Source: Phoma sp. XZ068
Taxonomy: Eukaryota; Ascomycota; Dothideomycetes; Pleosporales; Didymellaceae
Assembly: GCA_004835665.1 (NCBI GenBank)
Contig: RBKR01000020.1
Span: 186,001 to 250,000, forward strand
Length of the DNA: 64,000 nt
Reading direction: 5' to 3'
Each line of letters starts with the position of its first letter. Position 1 is the first letter of the stretch. This document shows positions 47,244-57,865 of the stretch, piece after piece. The notes under the pieces are model-generated. The model did no database searches, was not told the DNA's origin, and worked only from the letters and a program-made list of their open reading frames with translations. A program made the translations under genes and the position numbers.

Positions 47244-49787
47244 CTAGAACCAGGACTTAGGTGGTTCTGTCCCCTTTAGCTTCCTATATAAGAAATCGTT
47301 TGTTCTTCTTAAAGCATATGAGTTGCTGGTTGCTACACCATGCCCGCCTCCCGGGATGACCACTAAGTCAAAGTCCTTGTCCGCTTGAGTGAGTGCGTTA
47401 ACAACCTGCATGGTGCTTGCCGGATCTACGTTCGTGTCCAGCTCGCCAACGGTAAGTAGCAGGCTGCCTTCTAGTTTTCTTGCATTCACAACATTGGAGC
47501 TATCCTCGTAGCTCTGGTCGACAGGGTATCCCATCCATGCCTCGTTCCACCACAACTTGTCCATACGGTTATCATGACATCCACAGTCTGCGGCAGCCAC
47601 ACTGTAGAAATCATTGTGAAAGAGAAGCGCACCCATGGCATTTTGGCCGCCAGCGGAGCCGCCATATATTCCAACGCGACTGATGTCCATCCAAGGGCGG
47701 GTTAAGGCCGCCGCTTTCATCCAAGCAATACGATCGGGGAACCCTGCATCTTTGAGGTTCTTGTGGCAGACGTCATGGAAAGCCTTGGAGCGCCAGTTGG
47801 TGCCCATGCCGTCGATGAGGACAACAACGAAACCCTGGTTTGCAATCCGCTGGGCCTCGTCGTGAATCCGGTATGCCTTCGGTACAAAAAAGTCATGCGG
47901 TCCAGCATAGATCTTCTCGATGACGGGATATTTTGTGGTATTGTCCATCTGGTCAGGTCGGAAAACAAGGCCGTAGATCAGTGTGGAATCGTCTCTGCCT
48001 GGCGCTGCGAAGCGCTCAGGAATGGGCCAAAGAACCCAGTCCAGATTGCCTTCCGATACGTCGGTAGTCCTGTCTCCAGTCTCGGCGTTGCGTGTAACTG
48101 TCTTCGCAGCCATGTCCATGCGAGACCACGTATCTGTAAAGACAGATCTGTCTTCGCTGAAATACCAGGAATGGTCGCCATCGCCCTCGGTCAGGATTTT
48201 GAAACCTGAGCCATCGAAATTTACTCGCGCCAGGTGGGCGTAGTAGGGATCCTGGCCGGGCACGGCGCCGAGAACCTTGATCCAAATTTGCCGTTTCGTC
48301 TCATCTACGTAGTCAACGGAACGCACCACCCAGTCTCCTTTGGTGATTTGATTCTTCACATTTCCGGTATACATATCGTAGAGGTAGAGGTGGTTCCAAC
48401 CGTCACGTTCGCTGGCCCAGATCAATTCGCTTGAATTCGAACTCGGCCGTGTGAGCTCCCTATAGTAAAGCTTTGATGAGTAGTCAACGAAGGTATCGCT
48501 TTTTTCTTCGACTAGGATGCGCACATCTCCCTTGGTGTTCATTCCGACTATACGCACGATCTGATGCCCCCTTTGATTGTATACGAAGCGGAACTCGGTA
48601 CCCTCTACATTCCACCCACCATTCAGTGAATAGAGCTGATACGGGTTCTCAAACAGCGTTTTTTCAGTGGACACCTCGCGTTTGTTCGTCAAGTCGAACA
48701 TTCGAGGCCGATTAATGGTTACATTGTCACCAGGCTTTAAGTAATTGAACTGATGCAAGCGGGGCTGCAGCTGGTCGTAAGGGCTCGACTCCACCTGGTA
48801 TACGGTGCGGTCCTGGGCCCCCGTAGACTGGAATACGACAACAAATTTGTTGTCTGGCGAAGGGTATGTAAAGTTGCTGAAGGGGCTCTCTTCCGTTCCC
48901 GTTGTTGACATCTGAATCTCCTGTCCATTCGTATCTCGATACCAGACATTGTTGTCTCTAAAGAAGATAGGCGAGTCATCCTTCGTCCCATTGCTCTGGC
49001 GTTTGGACAGGCTTCCCGGTTCCTCAGTAAGAAGTTCTGGAGCAAGATGCCCCTCCTCAATGACGGCAGATTTCTTCTCAGACCCAGCCGCGAAGCTCGC
49101 AATCGCTTCTCCATCCCGGCCTCTAGTAACGCGCCAGATGTGGCCTTCATAAGTGTGCTGATTCGCTGTGCGTCCGGCGGCCACATCCCGATAATGTCTT
49201 GCTTTTCCAGATTGGTCAATCCAGTACACTGATACGCGCGACTTGGTGCGATTGATGAACCTGATTGATGTTTTTTTCGAGCTCTCATTTGTGTACCGCT
49301 CCTCAGATAGTGGTTTTAACCCTTCCGTATCATCTTGTCCTCGAATGTCGCCATGGTAGAGTGCTAAACCGCCTTGTTCCGTCCACTCCCAACTCTTCTG
49401 TCCGGCATGAAATCTTACACTCGCGCAGCCATCGCTAACATCGATGTGCGAGAAGGGTAGCTTCGTAGCTGAAGCCTCGATTCCCTGATGTTCGAGCGCC
49501 CTTGCTAATCCATCATGGTCGAAGGCTGGTCGGCGGAGGCCTTGTTTTGGGTCGACATAGAGAAATCTTGACCCCTCTTTCTCATGACTCTCCTGAAACC
49601 AGAATTCATTTTTGCCTGAGATCCAGTGAGGTCGCATTGCGGGTGTTGGCGCATATCTATCCTGCTGCTTTGGCGAAATGTTGGTTAGGCGCTCGTAATG
49701 AAGGAAGTCTTGCGAAGCAGAGGCCTGGGGTACAGAAATCAACAGTAAAGAAAATGCATAATGCATGTAACGAGTGTAGGTTCGCAT
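47244..49787 (-). CDS. Secreted serine peptidase, family S9 (dipeptidyl-peptidase IV-like)
   Basis: Single-exon ORF of 847 aa. The N-terminus carries a hydrophobic signal (MHYAFSLLLISVPQASAS after a short basic lead). Next comes a long beta-propeller domain typical of DPP-IV N-terminal regions, with repeated motifs such as RELTRPSSNSSELIWASERDG. The C-terminal alpha/beta-hydrolase domain has the triad: Ser711 in GIYGGSAGG, Asp784 in GELDTNVD and His816 in PGGGHG. The nucleophile elbow is GGSAGG rather than the GWSYGG of classic DPP-IV, so the exact S9 subfamily and the dipeptide specificity are uncertain. Likely extracellular peptide processing. The stop codon lies 57 bp from the last LTR of the RIP block, yet the ORF is intact. 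The ATG at 49787 was chosen because it opens the signal; an alternative ATG lies 7 codons downstream. Confidence 0.9.
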   Translation of the reverse strand: MRTYTRYMHYAFSLLLISVPQASASQDFLHYERLTNISPKQQDRYAPTPAMRPHWISGKNEFWFQESHEKEGSRFLYVDPKQGLRRPAFDHDGLARALEHQGIEASATKLPFSHIDVSDGCASVRFHAGQKSWEWTEQGGLALYHGDIRGQDDTEGLKPLSEERYTNESSKKTSIRFINRTKSRVSVYWIDQSGKARHYRDVAAGRTANQHTYEGHIWRVTRGRDGEAIASFAAGSEKKSAVIEEGHLAPELLTEEPGSLSKRQSNGTKDDSPIFFRDNNVWYRDTNGQEIQMSTTGTEESPFSNFTYPSPDNKFVVVFQSTGAQDRTVYQVESSPYDQLQPRLHQFNYLKPGDNVTINRPRMFDLTNKREVSTEKTLFENPYQLYSLNGGWNVEGTEFRFVYNQRGHQIVRIVGMNTKGDVRILVEEKSDTFVDYSSKLYYRELTRPSSNSSELIWASERDGWNHLYLYDMYTGNVKNQITKGDWVVRSVDYVDETKRQIWIKVLGAVPGQDPYYAHLARVNFDGSGFKILTEGDGDHSWYFSEDRSVFTDTWSRMDMAAKTVTRNAETGDRTTDVSEGNLDWVLWPIPERFAAPGRDDSTLIYGLVFRPDQMDNTTKYPVIEKIYAGPHDFFVPKAYRIHDEAQRIANQGFVVVLIDGMGTNWRSKAFHDVCHKNLKDAGFPDRIAWMKAAALTRPWMDISRVGIYGGSAGGQNAMGALLFHNDFYSVAAADCGCHDNRMDKLWWNEAWMGYPVDQSYEDSSNVVNARKLEGSLLLTVGELDTNVDPASTMQVVNALTQADKDFDLVVIPGGGHGVATSNSYALRRTNDFLYRKLKGTEPPKSWF

Positions 49788-51506
49788 GATTATATGTTGC
49801 TTAAAGAATGTGGGTGCCTGAGCTGACTGCGACTCCAGCAGTTATCATGTGACCTTTCCCAATAAACGAAGGATGGGTAGGATCAAAACAACAGCGAACG
49901 TTTGGATAGGTAGATAGAATGCGCAGTACATCATTGTCATTCTTTTTAAGTATCAATATGTAGTGCACTTCCAGGCCCTCGGCGAACACACTCCTGGATT
50001 TTAATTGGGCCCCAATTCCGAAGCCTAAGATTAGTTTTGGTGCCTGACGCTTGGACGTTTTAGGTTCACCTCCAATTACAGACACTCCACTCTTGCACGG
50101 CTCACTTCGCTCTCTGTACGTTGTGCCTGCGCCTCTTGGTTTTTGGTAGAAGCGTTGCTGGTCAGGCCTTCTCAGCGCTACTAGATAAAGGAGCTAAACA
50201 CGCCAGGCAAGACTGACAAACGTCCTTCTATAACGCATTAATGCTTTTACCACCGCAAATACTTGCAATAATAAGCACAACCAAGCAATATTGTACTTGG
50301 TACAAATTCTATCGTTGTGAGGTAGGTTTCCTGTGTTTCTTGGTTGAGGGGGATTCTTTTGCCGTTCAATTAAACGAAACGAGCCCGTTCGTATCGCACC
50401 CGGAAATTCATGCAAAACCTATTATTGACAGCACTTTGTACTGCGATGGGCCAAGCCTGCTTGCACCTCCAGGGGCTCCGTTTCGTAACCTGGCAGTGCT
50501 TGGCTCAGCTGGCTGTATAACGAGATGGACTCCTGTTTGGCGGTTAAATCCAGTCTTCGTCGTATTTCCGTATCACATCCCTTGCTGTGGGGCAACTGGT
50601 GGAGAACTCTGTTACTTTGTTGTCGAAACTGATCTCTTCAACGCCGCGTAACAAGCACTTTGAAAGTGTTGCCCAGGTAGCAATTAATGAGTCCCCTACA
50701 ACCAGCCAGTGGTTGTTGTCGCCCCCAGTGTCTTCTTCATCGCCCTCACCTGCGCCTAGGCATCACAGCTCTACACCATTTGAGTGGACGCGTGTGATGC
50801 AATTCGACAAGCAGCTTCGGGATCCTGGTGTTTCCAAGCCAACAAGGGGCACAGGGCTGACGGCAGTTTCAAGCCGCAAGCTTAGCCGTATGTGCAGAGA
50901 GGGGTGCAGAGAACGTCAGGCAGGGGGCCTATACGTATTGTTAACGGTGAGGTCGTCGCGGACGAGGGGGTTTTCCCTAGGTACATTGGCGTTCATGCGG
51001 AGGCTGAGATATACAAGGCTTGTGTTGTGCCATTTGAGGACTTAGAACCGGAGTTTTCCAAGGGAGATTATGTGACGGGTAAAGCAGTGAGCTTTATGAA
51101 TATATGAAATACTTACCAAATTCCCAACTCTGTAGAGGATGGCGATCGTTTGTGTCGACTGACATGGATTCTGGCACTAGTCTCTGGGGCGTAAACGGGC
51201 GGCCACTGTAGTAGTTGGCAGATACGTAAAAAGTAGGTCAGAAACCATAAATAAGGACCTAGATAGGACCAAGACTTCATAATATATGAAACTATTTAGG
51301 GGCTTACAACGGCTATAGTACTATAACACGGTTAGTAAGAAGCTGGGAAGCTCCGTAGGAGTTCTGGAATGAGAAAATTAGCTCGTATAATTGCTTGAAC
51401 GGGTGCCCAAATACTAAGCAGTTGAGATATGAAGACCTGAGCACTAAGCGCCTAGATATTGAGTAGAGTTCCTACTAGCCTCGGACAACTACTACTCTTG
51501 AAAAAA
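49788..51506. other. Intergenic region between S9 peptidase and P450 genes
   Basis: About 1.7 kb. The part next to 49787 should be the peptidase promoter. Several short ORFs exist (for example 49801-50085 minus and 50587-51045 plus), but none has a recognisable domain and codon patterns look unconvincing. A protein-like fragment near 50890-51107 (PIRIVNGEVVADEG) might be a gene relic. Confidence 0.4.
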
Positions 51507-53120
51507 TTATTGCTTTGCAAGGTTTCGGCAGTGCACTGTAACAGGGAACACCTCTGGTTTTACAAACCAGTAATTCACTGTTTTCCATTGCTCCGCTTGC
51601 ATTTCCGAAGTAAAATCGAACCCCTTTACGATCTCCGGTATTAGCTTAGACATCTCGAGAATCGAGACGTGGCGGCCCAGGCAGGTTCTTGAGCCAAGTC
51701 CAAACTGGGAAATCCTATTAGCTGACTTCGGAATGCCATGCGTCACTACATTACTTACAGGCATGTAATTTGCCTCCATCTGCTTGTACCGCTCGCCACC
51801 GCCCTTTTTTGCCTCTTCCCATCGTTCCGGGCGGTATACGTCTGCGTCATCGCCGAACACACGCTTGTCGTAGTGCGCAACCCAGCTGTTTAGTCCAACG
51901 TTCGTGCCGGCAGGGAGCCAATGTTCGCCAAGCTGCAGTCCACCTTCTGGTACAACTCGCCAAAGCGGTAGCCCTGTAGCTGGGTGCATTCTCAGAGCCT
52001 CTTTCAGTACTGCTTGTAGATATGGCATATCCTGTGATTCTTTGAATGTGATTCTCTTGTCCCAAATCCCGTGGTCCTTGATTTCTTGGCGTAGCTTCGA
52101 TAGACACTTTGGGGATGTCATAAGATAATAGGTAACGCTTGAGAGTGAAACTGCCGTTGTGTCTGAGCCAGCAATAATATTGCTGAGCCCCATCATGAAG
52201 ATGTGGTATGGAGTGACCTTTTTGGGGTCTCGCTGTTGAGCGTCCGACATCTTATCAAGGAAGTCTTGCGGTGATGTCTTGTCGTTCGAGGCCTTCATCG
52301 GGGAGTCGTGAGCACCTTGCTTCTTTGCCCGGTTGCGCTCTTCAATCTTCTTCTGCACGAAATCCATTAGATACGTCCGACCAGCTGCCCCCGTGCCGGG
52401 GATCTTCTCCATGATTGCGTACAGTATAGGGTGCAGTCGCGGAAAAATACCAACGAGCGTGGAGTAGACCATAGACTTGTCGAGCGCAGCCATCGTGCCT
52501 GCTATATCGGCGCCGTCGTCGAGAAACCCGAATCGCTCTGAGTAGGTGATTTCTCCAAGTACATCGAACGCGTAGCATTGGAACCAATGAGCGAGATTTA
52601 TTGTCGCACCTGACTTAGCGAAGCCATTCAACTTGTGGAGGAAAATGTCGATACAATTGTCGACATAGGACTCGTAAGAAAGCATGGAGCTCATGCTGTA
52701 CAGACTCTGAAACCGCTTTCTAGTCTCCGCGTGTCTTTTGATATCCTGGTCCGGAAAGAGCGTCCATCTCTTCGGACTCGGATGCTTCCAACCCTGATAC
52801 CAATCTCCTTTCGGGAACTTCGGGCCTATACCATAGACAGTCTTATCTGGGCTGGCGATGGAGTAGTATCCAGGGGCAACCCGGACGATATTTCCATATC
52901 TTCTGTGTAATTCGATGTTCTCATGATGAAATTTACCAGTGCGAACTCTGCAGAAATACCACAAACGTGACAAGCGACCAAGCCGTGGTCCTGGAATTGC
53001 CCGCGTTGGCGCGACGAAATACTCCCAAACTAGAGTGACAACAACGTAGAGTAGGCCAGCAAATATTGCAACGTATATGAATTCTCGAAGATTCATATTG
53101 GTGTATGTGGATGGACCCAA
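51507..53120 (-). CDS. Cytochrome P450 monooxygenase, pisatin-demethylase-like
   Basis: Single-exon ORF of 537 aa. An N-terminal membrane anchor (about 12-32, YVAIFAGLLYVVVTLVW) is followed by the proline-rich hinge PTRAIPGPRLGRLSRLW. Diagnostic motifs in order are the I-helix AGSDTT, the K-helix ExxR in LKEALRMHP, the PERW box in YRPERWEE, and the heme loop FGLGSRTCLGRH with Cys480 as heme ligand. Features such as GDWYQGWKHPSP and RKRFQSLYSMSSML recall fungal pisatin-demethylase/benzoate-hydroxylase-type P450s, so an aromatic or plant-derived substrate is plausible but unproven. It is likely ER-anchored. The gene lies on the same strand as, and downstream of, a Zn2Cys6 regulator. All catalytic motifs are intact. 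Confidence 0.92.
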   Translation of the reverse strand: MGPSTYTNMNLREFIYVAIFAGLLYVVVTLVWEYFVAPTRAIPGPRLGRLSRLWYFCRVRTGKFHHENIELHRRYGNIVRVAPGYYSIASPDKTVYGIGPKFPKGDWYQGWKHPSPKRWTLFPDQDIKRHAETRKRFQSLYSMSSMLSYESYVDNCIDIFLHKLNGFAKSGATINLAHWFQCYAFDVLGEITYSERFGFLDDGADIAGTMAALDKSMVYSTLVGIFPRLHPILYAIMEKIPGTGAAGRTYLMDFVQKKIEERNRAKKQGAHDSPMKASNDKTSPQDFLDKMSDAQQRDPKKVTPYHIFMMGLSNIIAGSDTTAVSLSSVTYYLMTSPKCLSKLRQEIKDHGIWDKRITFKESQDMPYLQAVLKEALRMHPATGLPLWRVVPEGGLQLGEHWLPAGTNVGLNSWVAHYDKRVFGDDADVYRPERWEEAKKGGGERYKQMEANYMPVSNVVTHGIPKSANRISQFGLGSRTCLGRHVSILEMSKLIPEIVKGFDFTSEMQAEQWKTVNYWFVKPEVFPVTVHCRNLAKQ

Positions 53121-54399
53121 GGATGCTTCGCAGGGTGACGGAGATATGATGAAGACCTCTACTGTTCGAGAGCGTTACTGAGTTGCGTTGCTGGAGGTTA
53201 AAATAATAAACACCATTCTCGACAGAACCCGAATGCCGAGGCAGCGTAATCCCAGATCGTCAAGACCGTCAAGATCGTGGTCGGGCGTCATCTAAATCAC
53301 TAGCAGTGGGATAGTTGGGTACTATCCAAGCCGTAACTGAGCGAAGGTTTCCCCGCCCATGCGATGTTCCGCGTTCCGCGTTCCGCGTTCCGCTTCCCTT
53401 GTTCACTTCTTGCATGTACCGTTGCTGGGTGCCGAACTGCCAATATTGTGACATTCAGCGTCTTCTGGGGCACGACACAGTGGGGTCGCGAGTACGGGGT
53501 GGCGAGATTGTTGTAGACTTGTGTTCTTGTCGCGCAGCTACCGTCAAGACTATTGTGATTATGGCGAACTAAGGTTCAGTCACTGTCGGCATTTCAGAGG
53601 GATCATTTTGAAACATGGAGTTGAGTTTACGTCGTTTCGTCTGGCCACCGTAAAGGCACTTAGACCTTTGGTCATTTCCCGATCAAAGCGGTTGTCGCAT
53701 CCAGCAAAGTTTTGTACGTACTTTGGTCAAAGCGCGAAAGCTATTCAAAATCTTCCCAAGATGCGCCTTGAAAATGGGACAAAGAACGGATCGGAGTCTA
53801 CTCATGCGACAGTTATTGATATGTAAGTGTTCTATTAGATGTCATGCCGGTCTTTGTATTAATAGAAGCTCGCAAATGCGACTGGATACCAGCGCTGAAC
53901 GTCGCCTTTCGCGTGAAATTGATCTATACAACCTTCCAACCGCTGCATTGTTGTACTTGTCTGCTTCATTGATCGCGCAAATATCGGTGATCTTGGCACC
54001 TTGCACCAGTCGAAGGAGCTGGCAGTCGAGCAGGGATTGCAACGCTGGCGGGCTTCGAGCGAGATTTGAAGCTGACTGGGTGACGACTATAACACAGTCC
54101 TATCAGTTTCATATATCTCGTACATCATTTTCGAAATCCCACAACATGGCATGCAAATGGCTCAGTCCGGGCTGGTTTTGACTTGGAATCACTCCGGGTC
54201 TTGTTATCTTAATTGTCTCCTTTGCGTTCGTTACAGATCTACAATGCTCTGCGCTGTTCGCTTCCTTCTCGGAATAACTGAGCGATCAGAGTTTGTGGCT
54301 GCTACAGTGAGGTTATGTATAAAGAAGTCACAGAGTTGCAAGCCAATTCTTAATCATTGAAGGGCTGCTTGTCCGACTTTCCGGCTGACTGATTCGCGC
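53121..54399. other. Intergenic region between P450 and regulator
   Basis: About 1.3 kb without a recognisable gene. It contains the P450 promoter (genes on the minus strand) and a short tandem repeat of GCGTTCC at about 53369-53391. Short ORFs at 53521-54181 have no domain support. Confidence 0.45.
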
Positions 54400-56567
54400 C
54401 TATCCAAGACTGGGAAAGCTCAGAAACGGAAAGTCGAAGAGGTTCTCCAGGTCGATGAAGCCTTCCGGCATGTAGCTGAAATTATGCTGTTCGGCATTGA
54501 TTGTTGAGTGGTCGATACTATCAGACGTATTTGCCAACGTCGACAGCCAGTTGATGTCTGGGAATATATCATCGAAAGAAAGAGTAGATGCTCCACTCCC
54601 TTCTGCAGTGGCATCTCGTTCATTTGAGCGCGGTGTTTGTGTGTCACGCTCAGAGTGACCAAGTTTAGTATGTAAGTCTCGCAATCCCTGGAGACGATCC
54701 CATGTTCGCCTCAAGGCGGTACACTCCGAGCTCAGCAGCTGGAATAGCTGCAGAAACATATCGAATTCGTCCCGAGTACTGCTCCGAATCTTCGGCCCAG
54801 TGCTGACAACGGCGAGTAATAAGTTCCCAAACGCCGTCAAAAGAAGCTGTTGGAAAAACATTGGATGAGTGCGAACCAATAAGGTTTGTTCGTTAAGGCG
54901 GAATAAGATACGGACTGTCTCTCTCGATACCTCGATCGCCCTGAGCAAAGTGGGCTCGTTCTGGCCAACTTTGACCGGGAGTTGTAGAATTGGACGATAA
55001 ATGAGATTACGAAGATGAGCTTTCCGAACAAAGAATACTGAGTGATGGTACGTTGGCTGGTGAACGGTCCAGGTGCCGCTGTCCGATAATCGGAACTCCA
55101 TTGGCAGATTTTCGTACCATTCCATAATCTCACAGTCTAGATACTTGATTTCGTCAACTTTAGAATCGTACGTCTTCTCGATTTGATTGTTCAGTGCATG
55201 CCATGTCTTGCCAGCAAGCCTTGTCCATTGCAACAATGACATCAATAACGGGTTCGCAAGTTCAATCGTGTAGATAGATCGATCGATGTATGAATCTTGG
55301 ATCGAGAATGGAATTCCTTGTCCTAGACTCAGTCGCCTTTCGAGCATATAGACAGCCCAAAAGGACTGTAACGCATCGACGCATTGTGCTGTGTCTGGAA
55401 AGATCTTCTCGAGCATGGCTCGACGGTGCAAACCTGTCTCAAGACAGAGGCGGGCTGCAAAAGCTATGCATCTGCCAGTGCGGACTTCCTCGTTAAGGTG
55501 GTAGTGATACATCGCCTGTGTAATCAGTTCACACTCAGCCAGCTCTGACACTGGTACTCACTACTAGAAAGAGGAGCTGTATGCCTTGCATGCCTTCTGG
55601 GTTCCAGATAAGACCCTCCACTGCGTCGGACGTGCTTTGAAATAATCTTTGCGCCTGATGGTCGCGGCCACCGGCTTCCTTGGTTATCCCAATAGCAAGA
55701 ATGATTTTCAGCTTGTTCGTCTCATGATCAAAGAGAGCTTCAGCAACGGAGCCTCCAGTTTCTTTCAGACCTCCTGAGCGTGCCTGGTCAAAGGCGTCAA
55801 ATATCTTGTCTGCGGTGGCCAGCATCGTCCGGCGACCAACGATTGGGTAGACGCTACCAAGGCCTTCGCACCAGTCAACAATCAAGCCATAGGCGTATTC
55901 TCTTGTCATGTCCCAGAGAGGATCCATGGTCAAGAGCTTCATGAATGGTCCGTATTGCGCGAATCGACCAGAGGGTGTTGGTGGTAGACTGGAGCTCAAG
56001 TGCTTGTCTGGTATTGCTGACTGCATCCCCATAGCCCGAAGATTACCATTGACGGTATTGAATGTGTATTCGGTACTTGAGGGACCGAAAAACTCCGGAG
56101 TATCTGTGGAAAAATCCAGTGGAGCTTGTCGCAAGGCTAGATCAGGATTTCTTCTAGTCACTTCGGCTCGATGCAAAGATGGTGCGTTAGCGATATGAGT
56201 TTTCGAAATCATTGACGTAGGAAGAGGTCTGTCACTGGGAGTCTTGTGATGACGAGCTTCTAAACCTGTCCCAATCCTATGCAGATGCGGGTCAGATCGG
56301 CTGGCTTAGGGACGGACCTTGCGTACATATGCTTTGCTGGCGGTGGCTGGGTTGATGCGTAAGTGCAGGCAAACGACTGCCCTGAGCATCGGGCGCATGG
56401 ACTGATGCCATCACATTTGACTTTTCGCCGCTGGCATTCCTTGCTTCTGATATTTAGTACTGCCTGATCCGGCAAGAGGGAATTACTCACCATGCTCGTG
56501 ACGCGTAGCGAGCTCTTTTTGAGCGATACGACCCAGGCGGGGCGGTGTGTCCGTTCTCTACTTGCAT
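54400..56567 (-). CDS. Zn2Cys6 transcription factor with fungal-specific TF domain
   Basis: Four exons are proposed: 56567-56491, 56443-56327, 56228-55562 and 55515-54400, which give 658 aa in frame. Exon 1 (MQVENGHTAPPGSYRSKRAR, then YASRAC) supplies the first zinc cysteine. Splicing at an AAG acceptor (56444) yields CKECQRRKVKCDG then CARCSGQSFAC, a complete C6 cluster; the nearer CAG acceptor would create a stop. The intron between exons 2 and 3 is less certain. Intron 3 (55561-55516) joins QLLFLV to AMYHYHLNEEV. The middle region (GGRDHQAQRLFQS, then GFAARLCLETGLHRR-like) is the fungal_trans domain (PF04082 type). It is likely a nuclear regulator of neighbouring genes. It is divergent from the aldolase gene, with 343 bp between starts. 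Confidence 0.85.
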
Positions 56568-56910
56568 TTTCAGGTACTTACATCACTCCGGAACACAGAG
56601 TGAGATGATGGCCCAATTGCGAATATCCTCTGAGCTTACTGGTGGCATAGAGTTGTTGGTCCGCGCTCGGAGCGTGGGCCAACGTTTTAAGCGACTAGCG
56701 CGTGTACCGGTTGTCCTCCCCGCAATCGGTATCAACGACCAGTGATCAGTACCGCGCCCTACCGGTAATGGTTCCCGAATCTGCGGAATGGTCCACCGTC
56801 GATGATGGAGGCATGGGCAGTCAAAAGGCCCTAGTTGCGTGTTCTTTGTCTAGTTCAACTTGTTCTTCTTATCAGCACCTGCGTGTATCTCTACACTCAG
56901 TTCACCCACA
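56568..56910. promoter_or_regulatory. Shared divergent promoter region
   Basis: 343 bp between the start codons of the Zn2Cys6 regulator (minus) and the class II aldolase gene (plus). It contains a CCGGTTGTCCTCCCCG-like GC-rich patch (56706-56723) and CGG/CCG triplets of the sort bound by zinc-cluster factors, though spacing does not single out one site. Co-regulation is an inference from arrangement. Confidence 0.4.
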
Positions 56911-57865
56911 ATGGCACCGTCAGCAGTTGCCGTACAGCTCACGTCCACACTCAAGACCAAGCAAGTTGTACCACGAAACGAAGACGCGACGAAGGAGAAG
57001 ACACCGTTACAGGCCATCTCGCAAGGGGTCTGCCTTCCCAGCATACCGCTCTTCTCATCACACGATAAGGAGCGCGCATGGATTCTGAACCACATGGCAG
57101 GCGCGTTCCGCGTGTTCGCCCGCAAGGGTTTTACTGAAGGAATGAGCGGTCACATCTCTGTGCGTGATCCCGAGGATCCCCACACCTTCTGGACGAACCC
57201 CCTGGGCAAGCACTTTGCTCTCCTCGAACCGTCCGATATGATTCTAGTCGACTACGATGGCAAGGCGGTGGGAGGGAACACAAGCCGACCAGCGAATGCA
57301 GCAGGCTTCTTGATACATTCGGCTGTGCACAAAGCAAGGCCTGACGTCAATGCGGCGTGCCATACGCATGGGAAAGCTGGCAAGGCATGGAGCACCTTTG
57401 CCAGGCCGCTCGAGATGATCAACCAGGACGTGACTTACTTCTACGGTGATGCCCAGGCTGTATATACCGAGTTTGGTGGCGTTGTGTTTAGCGAAGAAGA
57501 GGGCCAGCGTCTAGCGACTGCTCTTGGGTCCAAAGGTAAGGGTATGATTCTGCGAAACCATGGACTCCTGGTAAGTACCTCACCCTGCTAGTGTTCGCAC
57601 CTAGAGAGCGGCGTCTGACATGTCTCAGACTGTGGGAGGTACTGTTGACGAAGCGGCATATCTGTACACCCTAATGGAGCGCTCCTGCGAGATACAGCTT
57701 ATGGTCGAAGCTGCGGCAGCCAATGGCGTGCCAAAAGTATTCGTCGACGATGAAGCAGCAGCATACACATTTAAGATGGGCAGCGACCCAGAAAGTCTGT
57801 ATTGGGAGTTTCAGCCTGATCTAGAATACGAGCAAGTTGTCAGCAGCGGCGCCTTCGAGATCTGA
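56911..57865 (+). CDS. Class II aldolase/adducin-domain protein
   Basis: Two exons, 56911-57570 and 57629-57865, give 298 aa. The intron (57571-57628, GTAAGT...CTCAG) joins RNHGLL to TVGGTVDEAAYLY in frame. The aldolase_II fold spans about 55-260, with GFTEGMSGHISVRDP, the zinc-binding His pair in ACHTHGKAGKAW (151, 153) and a third His in RNHG (217). The catalytic Glu of bacterial sugar-phosphate aldolases is not evident: the equivalent place reads NAAGFLIH. It may therefore be a metal-binding member with a different reaction, as in many fungal adducin-like proteins. The ATG at 56911 (CACAATGG context) was preferred over an in-frame ATG at 56860. Probably cytosolic. Confidence 0.9.

Noticed and set aside
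49801..50085. Minus-strand ORF of 94 residues directly upstream of the S9 peptidase
   Set aside because: No recognisable domain, lies in the promoter region, and start and stop look incidental.
50587..51107. Overlapping plus-strand ORFs between the peptidase and P450 genes
   Set aside because: No family motif and no consistent splice model; at most a relic.
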